Origin: Lutibacter sp.
GTDB taxonomy: Bacteria > Bacteroidota > Bacteroidia > Flavobacteriales > Flavobacteriaceae
NCBI GenBank assembly: GCA_030683995.1
Contig: JAUXPH010000013.1
Span: forward strand, 62,001-126,000
Length of the DNA: 64,000 nucleotides
Reading direction: 5' to 3'
Shown in pieces: positions 7,219 through 16,565 of the stretch. The translations under genes were made by a program, and so were the position numbers. Numbering within the stretch: the first letter of the stretch is position 1; each line of letters starts with the position of its first letter. The notes under the pieces were generated by a model. It was not told the DNA's origin. It worked only from the letters and a program-made list of their open reading frames with translations, and did not search any database.

Positions 7219-7698
7219 GAATATAGAAAAGAGAGAAGAGAAAAAAGACAAATACGCTATGGTAAGACATAATTATAAAAAATTAAAAATTTGGCAATTG
7301 GGATTGCAAATCTCAATGGATATTTCCGATATTATAAGTGAATTTCCTACTCATGAAAGGTATGATTTAAGTTCACAATTAAGCAGATGTTCTATTTCAA
7401 TTCCAAGTAATATTGCTGAAGGTTCAGCAAGAACTGACAAGTCTTTTTCTCATTTCATTGACATTTCTTTAGGTTCTTCCTTTGAATTAGGAACACAGTT
7501 ATTAATTGCAAACCACAAAAAATATATAACTATTGAAACATTAACAACACTTGAAAACAAAATAGAAGAATTTCAAAAAATGACTATGGGATTTCAAAAC
7601 AATTTGAATTAGTCTGATTTTTTTTAATCTTAAGACACTATTTCTTCAAAGAAATCTGAATTATTTAGTCTCTTTTCTCTATTCTCTTTTCTCTACTC
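7219..7698. repeat. Inverted-repeat-bracketed four-helix-bundle cassette
   Basis: A purine tract directly after the hmgA stop (7219-7253) and a pyrimidine tract before hppD (7663-7698) are imperfect inverted repeats: about 30 of 35 positions pair when one gap is allowed. The only gene between them is the four-helix-bundle protein. In RNA the arms would form a long stem enclosing that gene, the layout of 23S rRNA intervening sequences. The tracts are low-complexity, which weakens the case. Confidence 0.5.
7259..7612 (+). CDS. Four-helix bundle protein (23S rRNA intervening-sequence protein family)
   Basis: This 117-residue protein has the family signature: KLKIWQLGLQISMDI at the start, RCSISIPSNIAEGSAR in the middle and SSFELGTQLLIA towards the end. 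Relatives are encoded inside 23S rRNA intervening sequences and as accessory Avd proteins of diversity-generating retroelements; biochemical function is poorly known, with nucleic-acid binding suspected. No reverse transcriptase or variable repeat is nearby. The gene sits between hmgA and hppD, to which it has no metabolic link, and is flanked by inverted repeats, so I infer an inserted cassette rather than a pathway gene. Confidence 0.88.
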   Translation: MVRHNYKKLKIWQLGLQISMDISDIISEFPTHERYDLSSQLSRCSISIPSNIAEGSARTDKSFSHFIDISLGSSFELGTQLLIANHKKYITIETLTTLENKIEEFQKMTMGFQNNLN

Positions 7699-7712
7699 TA
7701 AAAAGAAAAATT

Positions 7713-8870
7713 ATGAGCATTCTAAAACAAAAACAAAACTTCAACTACGGACTGGAAAAAATATTCCCGGAAGCGCAAGATTTCTTGCCATTATTGGGAA
7801 CTGATTATGTGGAAATGTACGTTGGAAACGCCAAACAGGCAGCGCATTATTATAAAACAGCGTTCGGGTTTCAATCGTTGGCTTATGCCGGATTGGAAAC
7901 TGGCTTAACCGACAGAACAAGCTATGTTTTGGTTCAGGATAAAATTAAATTGGTGCTCACCACGCCAATGCCAAACAAAAATAACCAAGAAATTTTTGAC
8001 CATATTGAAAAACACGGTGACGGCATAAAAGTGGTGGCACTTTGGGTGGAAGATGCCACAAAAGCTTGGGAAGAAACCACCAAAAGAGGCGCAAAATCCT
8101 TTATGAAACCAATGAAAGAAAGCGATGAAAACGGCGAAGTTATTCGTTCCGGAATTCATACTTATGGTGATACTGTCCACGTTTTTGTGGAACGCAAAAA
8201 TTACAATGGTTTGTTTATGCCGAAATTTGTAAAATGGAATTCTAATCATAATCCGACTGATGTTGGTTTAAGATATATAGACCATATGGTTGGCAATGTA
8301 GGCTGGAACGAAATGAATGTTTGGGCAAAATTTTACAATGAAGTGATGGGATTTGCAAACTTAATTACGTTTGATGACAAAGATATTTCAACAAAATACA
8401 CGGCGTTAATGAGCAAAGTGATGACCAACGGAAACGGCCGCGTAAAATTCCCGATTAATGAACCGGCCGAAGGCGTAAAAAAATCGCAAATTGAAGAATA
8501 TTTAGATTTTTATGGAGGTCCGGGCGTTCAACACATCGCAGTTGCCACCAACAATATTTTGGAAACCGTAAAAGCATTGACAGATCGTGGTGTTGAATTT
8601 TTGTATGTTCCAGGCTCTTATTATGACACAGTAATGGACAGGGTTGGCGAAATTGATGAAGATTTGTCAGCATTAAAAGATCTCGGAATTTTAGTTGACA
8701 GGGATGATGAAGGTTATTTATTGCAAATTTTTACCAAACCAGTAACCGACAGGCCAACACTATTTTTTGAAATTATTCAAAGAAAAGGGGCGCAATCCTT
8801 CGGAAAAGGAAATTTTAAGGCATTGTTTGAGTCGATTGAAGCCGAACAAGAACGCAGGGGAACTTTGTAA
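7713..8870 (+). CDS. hppD: 4-hydroxyphenylpyruvate dioxygenase
   Basis: The enzyme converts 4-hydroxyphenylpyruvate to homogentisate, the substrate of HmgA. The 385-residue protein has two vicinal-oxygen-chelate halves, with the Fe(II) ligands expected at His191 (DHMVGN), His274 (GVQHIAV) and Glu353 (FFEIIQRKG). The C-terminus GNFKALFESIEAEQERRG is the family's usual closing segment. It is the last gene of the catabolic unit, followed by a terminator 14 bases after the stop. Fumarylacetoacetase and maleylacetoacetate isomerase genes are not in the window. Confidence 0.95.
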   Translation: MSILKQKQNFNYGLEKIFPEAQDFLPLLGTDYVEMYVGNAKQAAHYYKTAFGFQSLAYAGLETGLTDRTSYVLVQDKIKLVLTTPMPNKNNQEIFDHIEKHGDGIKVVALWVEDATKAWEETTKRGAKSFMKPMKESDENGEVIRSGIHTYGDTVHVFVERKNYNGLFMPKFVKWNSNHNPTDVGLRYIDHMVGNVGWNEMNVWAKFYNEVMGFANLITFDDKDISTKYTALMSKVMTNGNGRVKFPINEPAEGVKKSQIEEYLDFYGGPGVQHIAVATNNILETVKALTDRGVEFLYVPGSYYDTVMDRVGEIDEDLSALKDLGILVDRDDEGYLLQIFTKPVTDRPTLFFEIIQRKGAQSFGKGNFKALFESIEAEQERRGTL

Positions 8871-8883
8871 TTATTAAATTATT

Positions 8884-8925
8884 AATAAAAGCTTAACGGC
8901 ATAAGTGTTAAGCTTTTATTATTTT
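8884..8925 (+). terminator. Rho-independent terminator after hppD
   Basis: AATAAAAGCTTAAC (8884-8897) pairs perfectly with GTTAAGCTTTTATT (8907-8920) around a nine-base loop, followed by T-rich sequence. Confidence 0.85.
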
Positions 8926-8975
8926 TGGCGCGATAATTGTATTTTTAGAAAAACAATTCGATATAAAACACATAG

Positions 8976-9806
8976 ATGAAAAACATTATACCTATTTTTA
9001 TTTTATTAATTGCATTTTCTTCCATTGGGCAATCCGTTCAAAAAACGAATGGAAAATCATTTGAATCTGTTTCAAAAACAAAAGATTCTCCCCAAGTTTT
9101 TGCTTTTCAAAAAGGGGAATGGCTAAAGTTTAAAATGAGCTACAGCAATTTTTTGAATGCAGGTTTTTCAACAATGGAAGTGAGAGAAACTACAGATAAC
9201 CAAAAAGAAGCGTTTCATATTCTTGGAAAAGGAAAATCTACGGGAATTGTGAGTTTGTTCTTTAATGTGACAGACGATTATCAAACTTTTATGTACAAAG
9301 AATCTATGTTGCCATACCGATTTATCAGAAAAATTGATGAAGGCGGATATACAAAAGACGAAGAAATTTTATTCAATCACGAAAAGAATGAGGCCACGGT
9401 AAAAAACCACAAACACAAGACCATAAATAAGCATCCAATTGGTGATGACATACAAGACCTGCTTTCCTCATTATATTATTTAAGAAATCAAAATTTAACC
9501 AATTTAAAAGCTGGCGATAAAATTGAATTAAAAATGTTTTTAGATCAGGAAACCACCAATTTCAAACTTCATTTTTTAGGAAAAGAGGTGGTGAAAACCA
9601 AATTTGGCAAAGTTAAAGCGTTAAAATTTAAACCAATGGTTCAGGCTGGCCGTGTTTTTAAAGAACAGGAAAGTTTGACTATTTGGATTAGCGATGATGA
9701 AAACAAAATTCCTCTTCTCATTAAAGCTTCGCTTGCAGTGGGCTCTCTACGAGCAGATTTAGACCAATATAAAGGTTTAGCGCATCCTTTTAACATAATT
9801 TTTTAA
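8976..9806 (+). CDS. DUF3108 domain-containing exported protein
   Basis: The 276-residue product starts with a signal peptide (residues 1-18, ending near SIGQ). The mature part is a beta-rich DUF3108 domain; the FQKGEWLKFKMSYSNFLNAG segment opens the domain and a KFGKVKALKFKP segment closes the conserved core. Members are predicted periplasmic proteins of unknown function in Gram-negatives. It lies 62 bases before an M23 peptidase on the same strand, and this pairing may link it to envelope upkeep, but that is inference. Confidence 0.75.
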   Translation: MKNIIPIFILLIAFSSIGQSVQKTNGKSFESVSKTKDSPQVFAFQKGEWLKFKMSYSNFLNAGFSTMEVRETTDNQKEAFHILGKGKSTGIVSLFFNVTDDYQTFMYKESMLPYRFIRKIDEGGYTKDEEILFNHEKNEATVKNHKHKTINKHPIGDDIQDLLSSLYYLRNQNLTNLKAGDKIELKMFLDQETTNFKLHFLGKEVVKTKFGKVKALKFKPMVQAGRVFKEQESLTIWISDDENKIPLLIKASLAVGSLRADLDQYKGLAHPFNIIF

Positions 9807-9868
9807 AATTAAATTGTATTTTCGCAATTCATTTGTTGATTCAAATTTAATTGTTAAAATAGCATACC

Positions 9869-11104
9869 TTGAAAAAATTATTTGCCCTTTTATTCGTTGT
9901 TCTAAGTATTGCCTGTAAAAATGAAAAAACTGAAAAACCTATAATAATACCTGAAAAAATTGTTTATGAATTTGGTTACAGATTAAACGATTATAAACTT
10001 ATAAATGACACGCTTAGATCAGGAGAAAACTTTGGAGAAATATTATCCAGAAATAAAATTGGCAGCCCAAAAATACACGAAATTGTTACCAAAATAAGAG
10101 ATTCTTTTAACATTAGAAGTCTTAAAGCAGGAGTACCTTACACTATTTTGGCTAAAAAAGATTCCACCCAAGAAGCGCAGGTATTTATTTATCGGCAGTC
10201 AAAAATTCTTTACACCATCATAGATTTTAAGGACTCAACAATTTTTGTGGTTAACGGTAAAAGACCCATTAAAACTAAAATCGTGACGGCATCGGGATTA
10301 ATTACCACGCATCTTTCTCACGCCATCAAAAGCCAGGGGTTAAGTCCGGATTTAACCTATAAAATGGCCGATGAAGTTTTTGCTTGGGCCATCGATTTTT
10401 CCAAGCTTCAAAAAAATGATAAATTCAAATTGATATATGAGCGATTTTACATTGAAGACACCATTCCTGTTGGAATAGGAAAAATAAAAGCCGCCTATTT
10501 TGAGCATAACGACAAACCGTTTTATGCCTTTAATTATAAAACCGATTCCACCCATAAAGCTACAGAATATTATGATGAAAAGGCCAATATTTTACGTCGG
10601 CAATTTTTAAAAATGCCTGTAAAATTCAGTAAAATATCATCCAGATACAACCTGAAAAGGCGCATTGCCTATTACGGGAACAAGATTAAAGCCCATAAAG
10701 GAACAGATTATGCCGCAGCAATAGGAACGCCAATTGAAGCTACCGCAAACGGAACTGTCATAGAATCACGTTATGCCGGCGGCAATGGAAATTATGTTAA
10801 AATTAGACATAACGGCACATACAGCACGCAATATTTGCATATGAGCAAACGCGCTGTGAAGGTTGGCGATTACGTAAAACAAGGGCAAACCATTGGCTAT
10901 ATTGGGATGACAGGAAATACTGCCGGGCCACACGTATGCTATCGTTTTTGGAAAAACGGACAGCAAGTTGATCCGTTAAAACAAAAATTTCCAAATTCTG
11001 AACCTATGAACAAAAGTAAAATACCGGCTTACAAAAAGTATATTGTGCCACTTAAAATTCAATTGGATTCCATAGAATATCCCGATAATAATATTTTATT
11101 TTAA
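9869..11104 (+). CDS. M23 family peptidase lipoprotein (peptidoglycan DD-metallopeptidase type)
   Basis: The 411-residue protein begins with a lipoprotein signal (LSIACK, lipid-bearing Cys16) and ends in an M23/LytM peptidase domain at about 270-375. First zinc ligands are in HKGTD (His276, Asp280) and the catalytic His324 is in YLHMS. The usual HxH motif reads HVC (355-357), so the third zinc ligand would be a cysteine; this appears to be a Bacteroidota variant. It probably cleaves peptidoglycan cross-links from the membrane. Translation must begin at TTG, the only start that keeps the signal peptide. The central domain resembles the linker seen in OapA-like M23 proteins. Confidence 0.87.
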   Translation: MKKLFALLFVVLSIACKNEKTEKPIIIPEKIVYEFGYRLNDYKLINDTLRSGENFGEILSRNKIGSPKIHEIVTKIRDSFNIRSLKAGVPYTILAKKDSTQEAQVFIYRQSKILYTIIDFKDSTIFVVNGKRPIKTKIVTASGLITTHLSHAIKSQGLSPDLTYKMADEVFAWAIDFSKLQKNDKFKLIYERFYIEDTIPVGIGKIKAAYFEHNDKPFYAFNYKTDSTHKATEYYDEKANILRRQFLKMPVKFSKISSRYNLKRRIAYYGNKIKAHKGTDYAAAIGTPIEATANGTVIESRYAGGNGNYVKIRHNGTYSTQYLHMSKRAVKVGDYVKQGQTIGYIGMTGNTAGPHVCYRFWKNGQQVDPLKQKFPNSEPMNKSKIPAYKKYIVPLKIQLDSIEYPDNNILF

Positions 11105-11139
11105 AAGTAAAAACAGCAATTTAATTACAGATCTATACT

Positions 11140-12702
11140 ATGAAGAACATCAACCCAACCGAAACGAAAGCCTGGAAAGCGCTTACTTCTCATTATAAAA
11201 CCTTAGATTCAGTTCATATAAAATCACTATTTAACAATGATTCTGATCGAAAAAAGAAATTCACCATCAATTTCAACGACTTCGAATTTGATTATTCAAA
11301 AAACAGAATCACGGAAGAAACACTGAAATATTTATTGGATTTGGCTCATGAAGTTGATTTAGAAAGTGCCATAAAAGCTTATTTTTCAGGAGAAAAAATC
11401 AATAAAACCGAAAACAGGGCGGTATTGCACACCGCTTTAAGAAATCAATCAAATGAACCAGTTCTTCTGGAAGGAAAAAACATTATGATTGACGTTAAAG
11501 ATGCCTTGAATAAAATGGAGTCTTTTACCCATAAAATTGTTTCTGGAAAATGGAAAGGTTATACCAATAAATCGATTACTGATGTGGTAAATATTGGTAT
11601 TGGCGGATCGGATTTGGGACCGGATATGGTGGTGGAATCTTTAAAATACTACAAAAACCATTTAAATGTTCATTTTGTATCAAACATTGATGGTGACCAC
11701 GTTCAGGAAGTGATTAATACCTTAAATCCGGAAACCACTTTGTTTGTGATTGTTTCAAAAACATTTACAACCCAAGAAACGCTAACCAACTCAACCACCA
11801 TAAAAAAATGGTTTTTGCAAACCGCTTCTGAAAGTGATGTTGCAAAACATTTTGTGGCCGTTTCCACAAACTTAAAAGCTGCGAACGAATTTGGTATTGC
11901 TTCAGAAAACATTTTTCCGATGTGGGATTGGGTCGGTGGCCGTTTTTCATTGTGGAGCACCGTTGGTTTAACCATAAGTTTGGCTGTTGGCTTCAATAAT
12001 TTCAAGGAATTGCTTATTGGCGCTTATGAAATGGACGAACATTTTAAAAATACACCGTTTGAAAACAACGCGCCGGTAGTTTTAAGTTTGATTGGTGTTT
12101 GGTACACCAACTTTTTTAACGCCGAAACCGAAGTCATTTTACCTTACACGCAATATTTAAGCAAATTTGCGCCATACTTGCAACAAGCCATTATGGAAAG
12201 CAATGGAAAAAGCGCCGACAGAAATGGAAAACGGGTAACTTACCAAACAGGAAATATTATTTGGGGAAGCACCGGCACAAACGCCCAACACGCTTTTATC
12301 CAATTATTGCATCAGGGAACCAAATTAATTCCGGCCGATTTTATCGGATTTAAAGAATCTCTTTACGGAAACACCGAACATCACACCAAATTAATGGCCA
12401 ACTTTTTTGCGCAAACCCAAGCTTTGGCTGAAGGAAAAACAAAAGAAGAAGCGCATTTGGATTTAAAAATGCAAGGCAAAATGGATGAAATAGAAACCCT
12501 GTTGCCTTACAAAGTTTTTGAAGGTAACAAACCAAGCACTTCTATTTTAATCACAAAACTAACGCCTAAAACTTTGGGAAGTTTAATTGCCTTTTATGAA
12601 CACAAAATATTTGTTCAGGGAATTATCTGGAATATTTTCAGTTTTGACCAATTCGGCGTTGAACTGGGAAAAGAATTGGCCAATAAATATCTACAAAAAT
12701 AA
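11140..12702 (+). CDS. pgi: Glucose-6-phosphate isomerase
   Basis: Pgi interconverts glucose 6-phosphate and fructose 6-phosphate in glycolysis. The phosphosugar-binding segments [15 protein letters not shown] and [14 protein letters not shown] are intact, as are the family signatures around [13 protein letters not shown] and the catalytic glutamate/histidine regions ([23 protein letters not shown]). At 520 residues it is slightly shorter than the E. coli type, common in this phylum. It begins 35 bases after the peptidase gene, so cotranscription is possible. Confidence 0.96.
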   Translation: MKNINPTETKAWKALTSHYKTLDSVHIKSLFNNDSDRKKKFTINFNDFEFDYSKNRITEETLKYLLDLAHEVDLESAIKAYFSGEKINKTENRAVLHTALRNQSNEPVLLEGKNIMIDVKDALNKMESFTHKIVSGKWKGYTNKSITDVVNIGIGGSDLGPDMVVESLKYYKNHLNVHFVSNIDGDHVQEVINTLNPETTLFVIVSKTFTTQETLTNSTTIKKWFLQTASESDVAKHFVAVSTNLKAANEFGIASENIFPMWDWVGGRFSLWSTVGLTISLAVGFNNFKELLIGAYEMDEHFKNTPFENNAPVVLSLIGVWYTNFFNAETEVILPYTQYLSKFAPYLQQAIMESNGKSADRNGKRVTYQTGNIIWGSTGTNAQHAFIQLLHQGTKLIPADFIGFKESLYGNTEHHTKLMANFFAQTQALAEGKTKEEAHLDLKMQGKMDEIETLLPYKVFEGNKPSTSILITKLTPKTLGSLIAFYEHKIFVQGIIWNIFSFDQFGVELGKELANKYLQK

Positions 12703-12810
12703 TGATTGATTCAATTTATTTCTGGAAGTTTGAACGATTAAAACGCCTATTTTAAGTGGTTCTCTTTTTTTACTGAAACACATAATACTTATTTTTTTAA
12801 CTTTTATATT

Positions 12811-12849
12811 AAAACAGCGGATTTATATAAAAATCAGGCTGTTTTTTTT
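12811..12849 (+). terminator. Weak terminator-like hairpin downstream of pgi
   Basis: AAAACAGC (12811-12818) pairs with GCTGTTTT (12838-12845) around a 19-base loop, followed by T residues. It is about 110 bases after pgi. Confidence 0.45.
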
Positions 12850-13149
12850 ATGAAAGAATCCAAAATATTTTTAATTGTAACTCATAGCTATTCAACCTTT
12901 AAGGGTTTTTACTATTGATTTTGTTAAATATCCACGCTATTCTTTAAGCAACCTAAACCTAATTTTAACATCTGTTAATAAACTGTTAATATTTAAAATA
13001 ATGCAAGTCAGTTTTAATGGTGTTTTTTACTACATTTATTTGTCTTAAATTTTTGTTAAAAACTTAACAATTTATTAAAGGTACATTTGGTAAAAATGAC
13101 CAATTTTGCACAAACATTTAACTCAAATTAACTTAATCTTTTAAAAAAA
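12850..13149. other. Non-coding leader of the Oar-like receptor gene
   Basis: This AT-rich stretch has no credible gene. A perfect -7 box TACATTTG lies at 13082-13089, 60 bases before the receptor ATG, but no -33 box sits at the normal spacing. Only tiny chance reading frames of about 20 codons are present. Confidence 0.4.
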
Positions 13150-16100
13150 ATGAAAAAAATAACAATTTTAATAATGTTATTACTGGGATTTAATACTATT
13201 GCCCAGATTACAACATCTTCCATCAACGGAACAGTTAAAACTGAAACGGGGGAGGAATTGCCTGGCGCAACTGTTATAGTAGTCCACACACCATCTGGCA
13301 CAAAATATTATGCTACAACAAACGAAATAGGTGGATTTGGAATTCCAGCAATTCGTCCAGGCGGGCCCTATACGGTGCGCGTAAGTTTTGTTGGATTTAA
13401 AACATTTGAAATGAATGATTTAAGAGCTGCATTAGGAGCCGGCGTTACCTTAAATGTGGTTTTAACTGAGGAAGCTTCCCTATTAAGTGAGGTTGTTATA
13501 ACCGGCACAAAAAATCCTGTTTTTTCAAAACAAAGAACCGGCGCCTCTCAGCAATTTTCCAACAGAGAAGTCAATGCTGTTCCAGTAACCGGTTCGAGAT
13601 CAATTAATTCAATTACTAAATATAATGCGAATGGAAATGGAAGCAGCTTTGGCGGTCAAGATTCTCGTTTGAATAATTTCACTATCGATGGCTCAGTTTT
13701 TAACAATGGTTTTGGATTAGGTTCTGATACGCAAGCAGGTGGACGAACTGGTTCCACCGCTATATCCTTAGACGCTATTGAAGAGCTTCAGGTAAATATT
13801 GCCCCTTTTGATGTTCGTCAGTCAGGATTTGTAGGGTCAGAAATAAATGCTGTAACTAGAAGCGGAACGAATGAGATTGAAGGTTCGGTTTATCATTCAT
13901 TTAGAAATAACAAAAAAGCCTTTGTAGGAAGAAATGCAGGTGATGTAGAAATTACACCTTCAAAATTTGATGAGAAAATTTACGGAGCAAGGATAGGTGC
14001 ACCAATTATTAAAGATAAATTATTCTTTTTTGGAAACTTCGAAAAGGTTGATAACATAAGCCCTGCAACTACCTGGACATCTACCGGTTCACCAAACGCA
14101 GGCGCTGAAATTTCCAAACCTACCTACCAACAAATGCAGGATTTATCTAATTTTATGCAAGATAAATTTGGCTATGTCACTGGTCCTTGGGAAAACTATG
14201 ATTCCAACACCGCTTCAAAAAAATTCTTAACAAAATTAGACTGGAACATCAACGATAATCATAAAGCAAGTATACGTTACGTTCACCATGATTCTGAATC
14301 AGACCAACTAATATCAAACTCTTCATCTGCAGGGGTTGGTAATAGAAGAACGAATGCAAATTCTATGTCTTACAAAAACAGTGGATATACCATCATGGAC
14401 AACACACGTTCTATCGTATTGGAATTAAACAGTAAGTTTTCAGAAAAATTACACAATAACTTTATTTTTGGATATGACAAACAAATTGAGGACAGAGGAC
14501 TTCAAGGGTCAATGTTTCCAACCATCGATATTCGCGACGGTGGCGCCAATGCCGCAAACTTTATTTCACTTGGCTTAGATCCATTTACCCCAGGAAATAA
14601 ATTAGATTATAACACACTGCATTTTACCAATAACTTAACTAAATATCTAGATAAACATACCCTTGTTTTTGGTGTGAATTTTGAAAAATTCAAATCAAAC
14701 AACTTGTTTTTCCCTGCTTCAAATGGCGTCTTTATATTTAATTCCCTTACCGATTTTTACAATGCGGCAAACGAATCTGCAAACAATAATTTTGCTCCTT
14801 CAACTACTAATCTTCCAGCACGTTTGCAATTTAGATATTCCGCATTGCCTGGAGCAGTAGATCCATTGCAAATTACGAAATCAACCAAAATAGACTTATA
14901 TGCCCAAGATTCTTGGAAAGTGAATGATGATTTCAAAATCACTTATGGAGTAAGAGTTTCTTCGGTTTCTTTTGAAGACACCGCACTTGAAAATCCTGCT
15001 ATTAATGGCTTGACTTTTATTGATAACAAAAAATTCAACACCAAAGATATGCCTGAAACACAAACGCTGTTTGAACCTAGATTTGGATTCAACTGGGATG
15101 TAAATGGAAAAGGCAATACTCAAGTTCGTGGTGGAACCGGTATCTTCACAGGAAGACCTCCTTATGTGTTTATCTCAAATGCGGTAGGTAACAACGGTGT
15201 ACTTACAGGTTTTGTTGACGTTAGCGGAACTAATTTAGCCAATGGAGGCTATGGTTTTACACCAAATCCTAATGATTATTTTATTCCGGCAGTACCTACG
15301 CTTCCAACTACTTTCGATTTAGCGCTTACCGACAAAAATTTCAAGTTTCCGCAAGTTTGGAAAACCAATATTGCCGTTGATCAAAAATTAATTTATGGGT
15401 TTGTAGGGACTGCAGAATTTATTTACTCCTCAAACACCAATGCTATTAATTATTACAATGCAAATTTAGAGGCGCCTGTTGGAACATTTGCAGGATCTGA
15501 CAACAGACCACGATATGCCAGAAATGACAATGGCGTTAGAATTAATGATAATGTTTCCAACGCAATTGTATTGGAAAACACAGACAAAGGCTACTATAAA
15601 TCAGCTACTTTTAAGTTAGAATACCCTTATAAAAATGGTTTTTGGGGATCTTTGGCCTACACCGTTTCCGAAGCGAAAGACTTGATGTCAGCAGGTTCTA
15701 TTGCTTCTGGTTCTTGGACAGGTGCCCGCTCTGTAAATGGAAATAATGATTTGTCATTATCAAAATCTGACAACGATATTCCAAACAGAATTGTAGGAAT
15801 CTTTGGCTATAAAATTGAATATGGCAAAGGCTTGGCAAAAGCGGCTACTTCCGTTAATTTAGGTTATATTGGGGAACAATCAAGAAGATTTTCTTATACT
15901 TACGGAGGAGATATGAATGGCGACAGAATCAATAACAACGATTTAATTTACGTGCCTCTTTCAGCTTCTGAAATCAGTTTCCAATCACAAACTATTACAA
16001 ACAATGGCGTGGCAACTGTTTATACGCCGGCAGATCAACAAGCGGCTTACGAGGCTTTCATTAAACAAGATAGTTATTTATCTTCAAAAAGAGGGCAATA

Positions 16101-16452
16101 TGTTGAAAGAAACGGACATATATTGCCAATGTTACATCGCATAGATTTATCGGTTACGCAAGATTTTACAATGAATATTTCCGGTAAAAGAAATAATTTT
16201 CAATTTAGGGCAGACATTTTGAACTTCACTAACTTTTTAAACAAAGATTGGGGTATTTCACAAAGAGCAGTTTCTCCAACAATTTTAAATTATCGTACAA
16301 CTGGCGCCGACAATATTCCTGTTTTTCAAATGAATAGCTATGTGAATGAAGCTGGCACTCGTGTACTTGCTGACAAAACGTTTATTAAAAACGCATCAGT
16401 TTTTGATGTTTGGCAAGCACAATTTACCTTAAGATATACTTTTGGCAATTAA
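13150..16452 (+). CDS. Oar-like TonB-dependent outer-membrane receptor
   Basis: This 1100-residue protein has a signal peptide (1-18), a carboxypeptidase-regulatory-like beta-sandwich (about 22-105, NGTVKTETGEELPGATV), a TonB plug (about 110-235, starting near EVVITGTKNP) and a large beta-barrel that ends in an aromatic strand, RYTFGN. The plug and early barrel (NAVTRSGTNEIEGSVYHSF) resemble the Oar family, which imports large ligands or exports T9SS-related proteins in Bacteroidota. No SusD partner is adjacent, so it is not an obvious PUL transporter. Substrate unknown. A strong terminator follows. Confidence 0.88.
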   Translation: MKKITILIMLLLGFNTIAQITTSSINGTVKTETGEELPGATVIVVHTPSGTKYYATTNEIGGFGIPAIRPGGPYTVRVSFVGFKTFEMNDLRAALGAGVTLNVVLTEEASLLSEVVITGTKNPVFSKQRTGASQQFSNREVNAVPVTGSRSINSITKYNANGNGSSFGGQDSRLNNFTIDGSVFNNGFGLGSDTQAGGRTGSTAISLDAIEELQVNIAPFDVRQSGFVGSEINAVTRSGTNEIEGSVYHSFRNNKKAFVGRNAGDVEITPSKFDEKIYGARIGAPIIKDKLFFFGNFEKVDNISPATTWTSTGSPNAGAEISKPTYQQMQDLSNFMQDKFGYVTGPWENYDSNTASKKFLTKLDWNINDNHKASIRYVHHDSESDQLISNSSSAGVGNRRTNANSMSYKNSGYTIMDNTRSIVLELNSKFSEKLHNNFIFGYDKQIEDRGLQGSMFPTIDIRDGGANAANFISLGLDPFTPGNKLDYNTLHFTNNLTKYLDKHTLVFGVNFEKFKSNNLFFPASNGVFIFNSLTDFYNAANESANNNFAPSTTNLPARLQFRYSALPGAVDPLQITKSTKIDLYAQDSWKVNDDFKITYGVRVSSVSFEDTALENPAINGLTFIDNKKFNTKDMPETQTLFEPRFGFNWDVNGKGNTQVRGGTGIFTGRPPYVFISNAVGNNGVLTGFVDVSGTNLANGGYGFTPNPNDYFIPAVPTLPTTFDLALTDKNFKFPQVWKTNIAVDQKLIYGFVGTAEFIYSSNTNAINYYNANLEAPVGTFAGSDNRPRYARNDNGVRINDNVSNAIVLENTDKGYYKSATFKLEYPYKNGFWGSLAYTVSEAKDLMSAGSIASGSWTGARSVNGNNDLSLSKSDNDIPNRIVGIFGYKIEYGKGLAKAATSVNLGYIGEQSRRFSYTYGGDMNGDRINNNDLIYVPLSASEISFQSQTITNNGVATVYTPADQQAAYEAFIKQDSYLSSKRGQYVERNGHILPMLHRIDLSVTQDFTMNISGKRNNFQFRADILNFTNFLNKDWGISQRAVSPTILNYRTTGADNIPVFQMNSYVNEAGTRVLADKTFIKNASVFDVWQAQFTLRYTFGN

Positions 16453-16476
16453 TTGTAATTCTTAATATCTAAAATG

Positions 16477-16512
16477 AAGCCTTCTGTTCAATCATCAGAA
16501 GGCTTTTTTTTT
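16477..16512 (+). terminator. Rho-independent terminator after the Oar-like receptor
   Basis: AAGCCTTCTG (16477-16486) pairs with CAGAAGGCTT (16496-16505) and is followed by a T run. Confidence 0.88.
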
Positions 16513-16565
16513 ATTTATTTTTATAAAATTTTCGCTAAAATTAAATCATTATAAATTTCTAGTTC

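Noticed and set aside
7219-7698. Diversity-generating retroelement around the four-helix-bundle gene
   Set aside because: No reverse transcriptase, template repeat or variable-repeat target is present; the family resemblance to Avd alone is not enough.
12702-12755. 17-codon frame overlapping the pgi stop
   Set aside because: Too short, no conservation evidence and no promoter; similar frames are expected by chance in AT-rich DNA.
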